Of a stretch of DNA of 19,565 bases, positions 14,861 through 19,565 are shown one piece after another. Below the pieces are notes generated by a model, which had not been told where the DNA came from, searched no databases, and saw only the letters and a list, made by a program, of their open reading frames with translations. How positions within the stretch are numbered: position 1 is the first letter of the stretch; each line of letters starts with the position of its first letter. The stretch is from SIG588 sp045597045 (GTDB lineage: Bacteria; Bacillota; Clostridia; Oscillospirales; Acutalibacteraceae): the NCBI GenBank assembly GCA_045597045.1, contig JAZODN010000085.1, positions 1 through 19,565 of the forward strand, read 5' to 3'. Position numbers and translations under genes: made by a program.

Positions 14861-15400
14861 TCAGTATTCCTTCGGATGCAGCATCTTCCGGCTTTCCAAC
14901 AGCATCACCAAAATCGGCACCGCTGTCATTTGCAAAAGGATGCCCGGGATAGCGTTTGTGAACGCACCGGCCACGAATGCCGCAAAGGTGAATCTGTCTG
15001 CCGCAGCCCCCAAACAAACGAACATGGCACATCCCCACACCGCACGCCCCACGAGCATTGCCACCAACAAAGAAAGATAAATGTTTGGCTTTGTACGTGG
15101 GAGAGCCCGACGCATCCATCCGACAACGGCGCCGTAGGTTGCCAGTTCAAACGCCATGCAAAGTGCCGTGGGAAACAACGGCGGCATACCGAGTGTGAGC
15201 GAACGGAATAACGGCGCGACAAAGCCGACCGCCGCCCCCCACGGGGCACCGCAAACAAAACCGCAAAGCAGCACCGGTATATGTAACGGACAAAGCATGG
15301 CACCGATCTCGGGTATCTGACCGGTCAAAAACGGCATCACATAGGCGATAGCCAAAAACATGGCCGAAAAAACGATCTTTTGTGTTTTACCCATTCTCAT
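14861..15400 (-). CDS. ECF transporter substrate-binding (S) component
   Basis: A 179-residue integral membrane protein with about six helices and a short basic N-terminus (MRMGKTQKIVFSAMFLAIAY), the usual contact region for the shared ECF module. PLHIPVLLCGFVCGAPWGAAVGFVAPLF and FPTALCMAFELATYG (residues about 40-90) are typical of small S components for vitamins or related micronutrients. I cannot assign the substrate. No EcfA or EcfT gene is nearby, so this is a solitary group II S unit that would share an energising module encoded elsewhere. The ATG at 15400 follows GGAG by 9 bases; a GTG one codon upstream (15403) is equally possible. It is preceded by a structured 140-base leader that could respond to the transported compound. 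Confidence 0.85.
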   Translation of the reverse strand: MRMGKTQKIVFSAMFLAIAYVMPFLTGQIPEIGAMLCPLHIPVLLCGFVCGAPWGAAVGFVAPLFRSLTLGMPPLFPTALCMAFELATYGAVVGWMRRALPRTKPNIYLSLLVAMLVGRAVWGCAMFVCLGAAADRFTFAAFVAGAFTNAIPGILLQMTAVPILVMLLESRKMLHPKEY

Positions 15401-15541
15401 CACTGCCTTCTCCTTTGTTCAAACCTGAACGATTGAGCCGTCTTTTTGACGCGTTCGCCGGCAAAATGCCGCGCCGGTGTCACCCGACCGTTTTCTGTTC
15501 GGTTTTGTCTTTTTAAAACTGTCGGCACGCGATGTCGTGCA
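15401..15541 (-). ncRNA. Structured 5' leader before the S component, candidate riboswitch or attenuator
   Basis: Hairpins on the transcribed strand, given in window coordinates: 15525-15529 with 15536-15540 (GCACG/CGTGC, at the predicted RNA 5' end); 15459-15463 with 15467-15471; 15439-15442 with 15448-15451 followed by the ribosome site region; and a longer pairing of 15521-15525 with 15484-15488. The sequence does not match any riboswitch consensus I know (TPP, cobalamin, THF, preQ1-I checked by eye). Regulatory function is inference from structure and from the transporter gene that follows. Confidence 0.4.
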
Positions 15542-15548
15542 GACAAAA

Positions 15549-15577
15549 ACTGTACTTTGACTACATTACTCAATCAA
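15549..15577 (-). promoter_or_regulatory. Promoter of the S component gene
   Basis: On the minus strand TTGATT (15577-15572) and TACAGT (15554-15549) are separated by 17 bases, starting just after the GH39-like stop codon. The transcript would begin near 15541. The -35 lies within one arm of an 11-base inverted repeat (15497-15507 with 15575-15585). Confidence 0.6.
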
Positions 15578-15587
15578 AACCGAACGG

Positions 15588-16916
15588 TCATACGATGGAT
15601 TTCAACAAGCACACCGTGTTCGGCATCAGTTGAATTTTGCCGTCACGCGCGACCGTACCTTCCCTCTCGGCGTTCTTTTGGCCGTCCAGTAAAAACATCG
15701 CATATCTTTGATTTTCGCATTTGAGATCCAATCGAATGTCACAAGGCTCCGCGCAGGTATCGTCATCGGTATAGTAACTGATCATGACTGCCGTGTCGGC
15801 TTCGTTTTTGGCGGCAGCGGCGTAGATCCCGTTGCCGTCTGCAACGCATTCGCAAGCCGTTCCAAGCCCATACAACACGTCAAACATGCGAAACGGATAG
15901 TAGCCTTTGAGTGGTTCGTTCGTATAAAAATCAAACATACCGTTATAGCGGCTTGGACGTGCATCGTAATACATCAGCATATCAATGGCGGTGTTGTTTT
16001 GGCAGCCGCACATGCACGCTGCGTTAAAAGCGGCGCCTTTCATGGAAAGAATGTGCTTCATACTGTAAACAAATTGGTCCCAACCTTTTATGTAGTTCCA
16101 TTCGTTCAATATGCTTTCGGTTTGGGCGTAACCGTACTCCTTCAATTTGGCTTTGATATATTCGCTGCGTTGATACATTTTTTCGGGTGCAACGCCGTAA
16201 CAGTGCCAAGAAAAGAAATCGAGTGGAGCACGTTTGTTATCGGCGCTCAGATATTTCAAAAATCCGTCGATCCAATCTTCGCGGTATGCCGATGCAGGAC
16301 CGCCGATTTTTAAATGCGGAAAGCGCGCTTTCAGATGTGTAGCAACCATCTCATAAAATTCATAAAATTGTTTTACGGTACCGCCCCAAGTGCGTTTGTT
16401 TTGAGCGTCTTCGGGATCCAGATCCGGCTCGTTCCATATCTCCCAATACGGCATGTCGTAGTAAAATCCGTTGGCCCAGCCTTGCGTGTAATGCATAATG
16501 ATATGCTCGCAGATCTGTGCCCACTTGGCAAAATCCTTGGGCGGAAGGGTGTTGTATTTTTTCGCTTCATGCTCTATCTTACTGCCGAGTCGGTAAAAGA
16601 CCTTCGAGCCGCAATCCTGTATCTGCTTTAAATAGTGGTCGGTTACAATAAAATCGTAAGAAGCAGGCTCGTCTGCATTCGCATCAAAATCCGGGAACAC
16701 GGCATGTATATCCACAGTATGTTCCCCACCGTAATCGCTGCAAAATGAGGAGTCATGGGTGCGCACATAAGGGATACCGGCCTGCTTCCAGAGCGCAAAC
16801 CCGTTTGTGCTCTGCCCACCAAAACCGACACCGCTTATAGGGCCGTTATTGGTTGCGTGCATCGGTCGGACAGGACCGGTAGTTTTATCAAAATCCACAT
16901 GTAATGCGCGTTCCAT
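15588..16916 (-). CDS. GH39-like glycoside hydrolase (clan GH-A), cytoplasmic
   Basis: A 442-residue enzyme without signal peptide. The (beta/alpha)8 barrel covers about residues 15-350 and a small beta domain follows. YWEIWNEPDLD supplies the acid/base Glu163, and SILNEWNYI supplies the nucleophile Glu272. The spacing of 109 residues is close to the roughly 117 of characterised GH39 beta-xylosidases. RTHDSSF near residue 53 and FSWHCYG near 245 also fit the GH39 layout. The likely activity is release of xylose or a related sugar from imported oligosaccharides, but the family also holds iduronidases and arabinosidases, and this member is divergent. The ATG at 16916 follows AGGGAGG by about 6 bases. 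It has its own promoter. There is no terminator before the S component, so readthrough into that gene is possible. Confidence 0.8.
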   Translation of the reverse strand: MERALHVDFDKTTGPVRPMHATNNGPISGVGFGGQSTNGFALWKQAGIPYVRTHDSSFCSDYGGEHTVDIHAVFPDFDANADEPASYDFIVTDHYLKQIQDCGSKVFYRLGSKIEHEAKKYNTLPPKDFAKWAQICEHIIMHYTQGWANGFYYDMPYWEIWNEPDLDPEDAQNKRTWGGTVKQFYEFYEMVATHLKARFPHLKIGGPASAYREDWIDGFLKYLSADNKRAPLDFFSWHCYGVAPEKMYQRSEYIKAKLKEYGYAQTESILNEWNYIKGWDQFVYSMKHILSMKGAAFNAACMCGCQNNTAIDMLMYYDARPSRYNGMFDFYTNEPLKGYYPFRMFDVLYGLGTACECVADGNGIYAAAAKNEADTAVMISYYTDDDTCAEPCDIRLDLKCENQRYAMFLLDGQKNAEREGTVARDGKIQLMPNTVCLLKSIV

Positions 16917-17004
16917 AATAACCTCCCTGTTTCACTTTACGACTTTTCGCTTTAGATAAGCGGCTTTTTTGAGCAGACACACAGCGACATTTCTCGCCAT
17001 TGAT

Positions 17005-17033
17005 ATTGTATCATGCAAATATGAGAGATGCAA
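17005..17033 (-). promoter_or_regulatory. Promoter of the GH39-like gene
   Basis: On the minus strand TTGCAT (17033-17028) and TACAAT (17010-17005) are separated by 17 bases. About 90 bases of untranslated leader follow. Confidence 0.7.
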
Positions 17034-17055
17034 GTAAAAATGGATATCCTTTGCA

Positions 17056-17094
17056 ACCAAAAAGCAACCCACGGATGTGGATTGCTTTTTTGGT
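17056..17094 (-). terminator. Terminator of the carbon-nitrogen hydrolase gene
   Basis: The stem 17056-17072 with 17077-17094 has one mismatch and one bulge, a 4-base loop and a T run on the minus-strand side. It lies 25 bases after the hydrolase stop and just upstream of the GH39-like promoter. A smaller hairpin (CCGAT/ATCGG) lies at about 17102-17117. Confidence 0.85.
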
Positions 17095-17118
17095 AAGTTG
17101 CACCGATTTGGATATCGG

Positions 17119-17919
17119 CTATTTTTTGAAGACTCCGGGACGCAGACCGATATTTATAAAATCATCATTGCGAATCATATCGCCGCCAAACCCCGCAGTT
17201 CGCATATGTTTTTCTTTAGGTTCGATATTGGCAGAAACTGCGCCTATTGATTTCCCCATATCTTGAAGTATCTTTCCGTCGGGTGATACAATCATCGAAC
17301 ATCCGCCTTTTTCATCGCTTCCCATAGAATAAGAAGATTTTGCTACAAAGCTATTGCAACGAAAAGCAATTAATTTTGTTTGAGCCCGAATAATATCCGT
17401 CGCTTCACCGCGCTGATAACCGGGAATCAGTATTATGTCAGGTTTTTGCGATGCCAAATATTCTATCTGCTCATTAAAATACACATCATAGCAAGTCAAA
17501 AAGCCAAAGCGCATACCGTCCAAATCGCAAACACAAGCACCGTCTCCGTATTGGACACCTAAGGCGATCTCACTTGGCGGAAGATGGATTTTATCATAAA
17601 TAAAGGCCACATTTCCCTTTTTGTCAAACAAATATGTACTGTTTTTAATTTCTCCGCTTCTGTCCTCCAAAACATTGATGGCAACATAGGCAGCCCTTTC
17701 TTTGGAAATGGCAGCTACCGTTTTCAACATTTTGTTTGCGCGAGGCAAGGCAGCTTTTTCGCTTTCAATATCGGATATACCGCCTGCATTCGAATATTCG
17801 GGCAAAACGATGAAAGAATCTTTTTCAATTGTTTGCAGTTCCTTTATCAAAAAATCTGCGATTTTTTCATCAGGATTATCACCCATAAAATATGGGGGTT
17901 GTACTACTGTGATTTTCAA
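17119..17919 (-). CDS. Carbon-nitrogen hydrolase (nitrilase superfamily)
   Basis: A 266-residue cytoplasmic amidase of the nitrilase superfamily. The full catalytic triad is visible: Glu41 in VLPEYSNAGG, Lys110 in YDKIHLPPSE and Cys143 in GFLTCYDVYF. ALGVQYGDG is also placed as in the family. Members cleave amides, carbamoyl groups or nitriles; the substrate cannot be told from sequence. The start is a TTG at 17919, with AGGTGAT upstream; no in-frame ATG fits, and MKITVVQPPY is a normal family N-terminus. It is monocistronic with its own promoter and terminator. The gene and its flanks are clearly more AT-rich than the rest of the window, with many AAA, TTT and ATA codons, which suggests recent transfer. 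A link with the neighbouring glycosidases is not evident. Confidence 0.9.
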   Translation of the reverse strand: MKITVVQPPYFMGDNPDEKIADFLIKELQTIEKDSFIVLPEYSNAGGISDIESEKAALPRANKMLKTVAAISKERAAYVAINVLEDRSGEIKNSTYLFDKKGNVAFIYDKIHLPPSEIALGVQYGDGACVCDLDGMRFGFLTCYDVYFNEQIEYLASQKPDIILIPGYQRGEATDIIRAQTKLIAFRCNSFVAKSSYSMGSDEKGGCSMIVSPDGKILQDMGKSIGAVSANIEPKEKHMRTAGFGGDMIRNDDFINIGLRPGVFKK

Positions 17920-17944
17920 AATATATCACCTGCTTTCTAAAAGT

Positions 17945-17972
17945 AGTATAACACATATCCATCTTTTTTCAA
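17945..17972 (-). promoter_or_regulatory. Promoter of the carbon-nitrogen hydrolase gene
   Basis: On the minus strand TTGAAA (17972-17967) and TATACT (17950-17945) are separated by 16 bases, about 26 bases before the TTG start. Confidence 0.75.
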
Positions 17973-18075
17973 ATAAAAATCCGTAATTTGCTGTAAAATT
18001 TCAGTTCAAGTCCTCCCCGGTAAATGTTTTTGATGTAAGAGATCTATAAAATTCAACTTCGTAAATCTGCGTAGA

Positions 18076-18256
18076 AAAAGTTCGAAACCGTTGTGGTTTC
18101 GAACTTTTCTGCGCCGATAGCTAAATCGGTTCGCATTGTTGGCTGCGGGGGTGGGACTTTCTTCTCACGAGCGCAACAGTCCCCCGGACTGTTGCTGCCA
18201 AGGCTTCGGCATCATAGAAGCCTCACCCTTGGAGTTCGTTTCAAACTTCGTTTGAA
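18076..18256. repeat. Cluster of four perfect hairpins, probable dispersed repeat element
   Basis: Inverted repeats follow one another in non-coding sequence: 18076-18089 with 18095-18108 (14 pairs, 5-base loop); 18173-18182 with 18186-18195 (10 pairs, 3-base loop); 18201-18207 with 18217-18223 (7 pairs, enclosed by CCAAGG 18198-18203 and CCTTGG 18227-18232); 18240-18246 with 18250-18256 (7 pairs, 3-base loop). No protein is credible here in any frame. The stretch from about 18000 to 18290 holds nothing else that I can name. The look is that of a dispersed or MITE-like repeat in clostridial genomes, but copies elsewhere cannot be seen from this window. Confidence 0.5.
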
Positions 18257-18285
18257 CCACACGGCCATACGGGTTGCGGTTCCCA

Positions 18286-18447
18286 AAATCGGCGGACACG
18301 GCGGTCGCCACCCTCACCGAATTGACCGAGGGCAACCGTTTGGTGGGCGTCATCTCCCACGTGAGGGAACTGAAAGCCAAGATCGAGCCCCAGGTAGTAG
18401 TTACCAAAACCCCCGACGGCGGCAGCCGTTGCGAAATTTGTGTGTAA
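18286..18447 (+). pseudogene. sbcC: 3' fragment of sbcC (SbcCD nuclease ATPase subunit)
   Basis: The frame ending in the TAA at 18445-18447 reads ADTAVATLTELTEGNRLVG, then VISHVRELK, then VVVTKTPDGGS and ends RCEICV. This is the C-terminal end of an SbcC/Rad50-type ATPase: the helix after Walker B, the switch histidine in ISHV and the last beta strand. Only about 51 codons remain. Homology stops near 18286-18292 and the upstream sequence is the hairpin cluster, without start codon or ribosome site. The remnant cannot be functional. It is directly followed by a strong hairpin that may be the original sbcC terminator. The identification rests on my recollection of the family C-terminus. Confidence 0.7.
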
Positions 18448-18461
18448 TCTGCATAGCAAAG

Positions 18462-18500
18462 AAACGAGCGTATGTATCTGTCCGATACATACGCTCGTTT
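18462..18500. terminator. Bidirectional terminator between the sbcC remnant and the Cys-repeat dockerin gene
   Basis: A 17-base perfect stem (18462-18478 with 18484-18500) and a 5-base loop, with AAA/TTT outer ends and a T-rich tail on the plus strand. It lies 12 bases beyond the minus-strand stop at 18513. Confidence 0.9.
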
Positions 18501-18512
18501 GTTGTATAGTCC

Positions 18513-19565
18513 TTATTTTGCCGGGAATTTCGTGATCTTGCCCACCGCAAACTGCAAAATCAATCGCGCATCGGTGGAGTCGATCTTGCCGTTGCCGTCC
18601 ACGTCGGCGGCATCAACGGCAAGCGCCTTGTCGCCGATCTTACCCACGGCATATTGCAACACCAACCGCGCATCGGTGGAATCCATCTTGTTGTTACCGT
18701 CCACGTCACCCAAAAGGACGGTCGCCACCTCGCGTTCATAGCCGCACTTGTCGCAGATGGCATCGCGATCGTCGGTGTAGGTGTGTTCTGCCGTGACGGT
18801 ACGCATCACGCCGCACACATTGCAATCCGTGTCGCACACGGCAGTATAAATATGCTCGGTGGCACGCCACGCTTGGCAAATGTTGCAGACCATGTCGCAA
18901 GCGTTATCCCATATGTGTTGAGTTTCACGGGTCGCACCGCAAAGATTGCACTCCGTGTCGCAGGCATTATCGTAGGTGTGCTCAACCGCCGCCTCACGGG
19001 TCGCACCACACACGTCACAAGCCGGATCGCATTCACCCGACCATGTGTGGGTGATCGTACGGGTTGCACCGCAAAGGTTGCACTCCGTATCGCAGGTGTT
19101 GTCGTAGGTGTGCGCCGTCGATGCAACGCGCACCACGCCGCACACGTCACATGCGAGATCGCATTCACTCGACCATGTGTGGGTGATCACGCGCACCTCA
19201 CCGCAGAGGTTACACTCCGTGTCACAGGTATTATCGTAGGTGTGCGCCGTCGATGCAACGCGCACCACGCCGCACACGTCGCAAGCGAGATCGCACTCGT
19301 CCGACCACGTGTGCTCGATCGCACGCATTTCACCGCACACGTTACAGGTAACGTCGCACGTGTTGTCATAGGTGTGTGCCGCCGTTGCCGTGCGCGTGGC
19401 ATCGCACTTGTTGCAGGTGGTGTCACAACTGCCGCCATAGGAGTGTGAGACCGAGGTCGTGCGTGTCCCACCGCATACGTTACAGTTTCTGTCACAGGTA
19501 CTGCTGTAGGTGTGGGTGATGCTGCGCGTGGTACCGCACACGTTGCAAGCGGTATCGCACGCGTT
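18513..19565 (-). CDS. Cys/His-repeat protein with C-terminal type I dockerin, 5' end outside window
   Basis: The frame is open to the window edge (351 codons seen); the true start lies outside. The visible part is a tandem array of twelve whole units and one partial unit of 21-23 residues with the pattern H-[TI]-[YW]-x4-C-D-x2-C-[ND]-x-C-x3-R, for example HTYDNTCDTECNLCG. A type I dockerin follows (about the last 68 residues), with Ca-binding loops GDVDGNNKMDSTDARL and ADVDGNGKIDSTDARL. One His and three Cys per unit could bind a metal or form disulphides after export. The role is unknown: a stalk between an N-terminal catalytic or binding module and the dockerin is plausible. The dockerin closely resembles that of the GH172 protein, so both probably dock to the same cohesins. 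Neighbouring units are near-identical at DNA level, which indicates recent duplication. Confidence 0.85.
   Translation of the reverse strand, partial: NACDTACNVCGTTRSITHTYSSTCDRNCNVCGGTRTTSVSHSYGGSCDTTCNKCDATRTATAAHTYDNTCDVTCNVCGEMRAIEHTWSDECDLACDVCGVVRVASTAHTYDNTCDTECNLCGEVRVITHTWSSECDLACDVCGVVRVASTAHTYDNTCDTECNLCGATRTITHTWSGECDPACDVCGATREAAVEHTYDNACDTECNLCGATRETQHIWDNACDMVCNICQAWRATEHIYTAVCDTDCNVCGVMRTVTAEHTYTDDRDAICDKCGYEREVATVLLGDVDGNNKMDSTDARLVLQYAVGKIGDKALAVDAADVDGNGKIDSTDARLILQFAVGKITKFPAK
18720..19565 (-). repeat. Tandem coding repeats of the Cys/His array
   Basis: Units of 63-69 bases. Two alternate forms (HTY... and HTW...) make a 132-base super-repeat: 19102-19148 and 19234-19280 are identical over 47 bases. 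The repeats keep the reading frame, so they arose by in-frame duplication and may vary in number between strains. Confidence 0.85.

Noticed and set aside
15401..15541. Assignment of the leader to a known riboswitch class
   Set aside because: By eye it lacks the conserved cores of TPP, cobalamin, THF and preQ1-I riboswitches; without a covariance search a named class is not supportable.
18003..18022. GTTCAAGTCC, similar to a tRNA T-loop, as a possible tRNA end or attachment site
   Set aside because: The flanks cannot form a T-stem or acceptor stem, and no other tRNA part, integrase or direct repeat is present.
18093..18509. Plus-strand open frame of 138 codons through the hairpin region
   Set aside because: It crosses the hairpins and the terminator and reads the sbcC remnant in the wrong frame; the composition is not protein-like.
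18654..19448. Plus-strand open frame of 264 codons opposite the Cys-repeat array
   Set aside because: It arises because the repeat units are in-frame multiples of three with few stop codons on the other strand; no ribosome site or known fold.
18720..19565. Regular repeats resembling a CRISPR array
   Set aside because: The repeats are coding, keep frame, have no unrelated spacers and translate to Cys/His units joined to a dockerin.

Overview
The window looks like a chromosomal piece of an anaerobic Clostridia-type Bacillota, most likely an uncultured Oscillospiraceae/Ruminococcaceae relative from a gut or other plant-polymer-rich habitat. The grounds are strong AGGAGG-type ribosome sites, sigma-A promoters with 16-18 bp spacing, a BlaI/M56 pair, a solitary ECF S component and two proteins ending in type I dockerins. 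The organism is inferred from content; no rRNA or marker gene is present. Base composition is moderately GC-rich, except for an AT-richer patch at about 17.0-18.1 kb.

Layout. 1-1698 (minus): a BlaI-type repressor and an M56 sensor metallopeptidase that runs off the left edge, with an operator-rich promoter. 1749-4854 (plus): a secreted 1000-residue GH172 (DUF2961) enzyme with two similar flanking modules and a C-terminal dockerin. 4868-9666 (minus): a cytoplasmic GH2 beta-mannosidase with its own promoter, then a DMT-family permease and a Gfo/Idh/MocA oxidoreductase in one operon. The permease carries an in-frame amber codon at its best start. 9760-10670 (plus): an AraC-family regulator divergent from that operon, with a dyad between the two promoters. 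10686-12419 (plus): a TPR protein overlapping a DUF4037 protein with a nucleotidyltransferase-like signature. 12442-13723 (plus): an orphan CapF/WbjC-type SDR-cupin fusion. 13770-14853 (minus): a GT2 glycosyltransferase. 14861-15590 (minus): an ECF S component behind a structured leader. 15588-17033 (minus): a GH39-like glycosidase. 17056-17972 (minus): a carbon-nitrogen hydrolase. 18076-18447: a non-coding stretch with four perfect hairpins joined to a 3' scrap of sbcC. 18462-19565 (minus): a protein made of at least twelve Cys/His repeats plus a dockerin, running off the right edge.

How it fits together (inference). The surface side is the dockerin GH172 and the Cys-repeat dockerin protein, both presumably attached to a cohesin scaffold elsewhere in the genome. 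The intracellular side is the GH2 beta-mannosidase, the GH39-like enzyme, the oxidoreductase and the permease, which would process imported glycans under the AraC regulator. CapF and GT2 point to surface polysaccharide synthesis. There is no CRISPR array, tRNA, rRNA, transposase or complete mobile element. The most unusual items are the amber codon in the permease, the hairpin/sbcC junction, the Cys-repeat dockerin protein, the structured leader before the S component and the TPR-DUF4037 pair.
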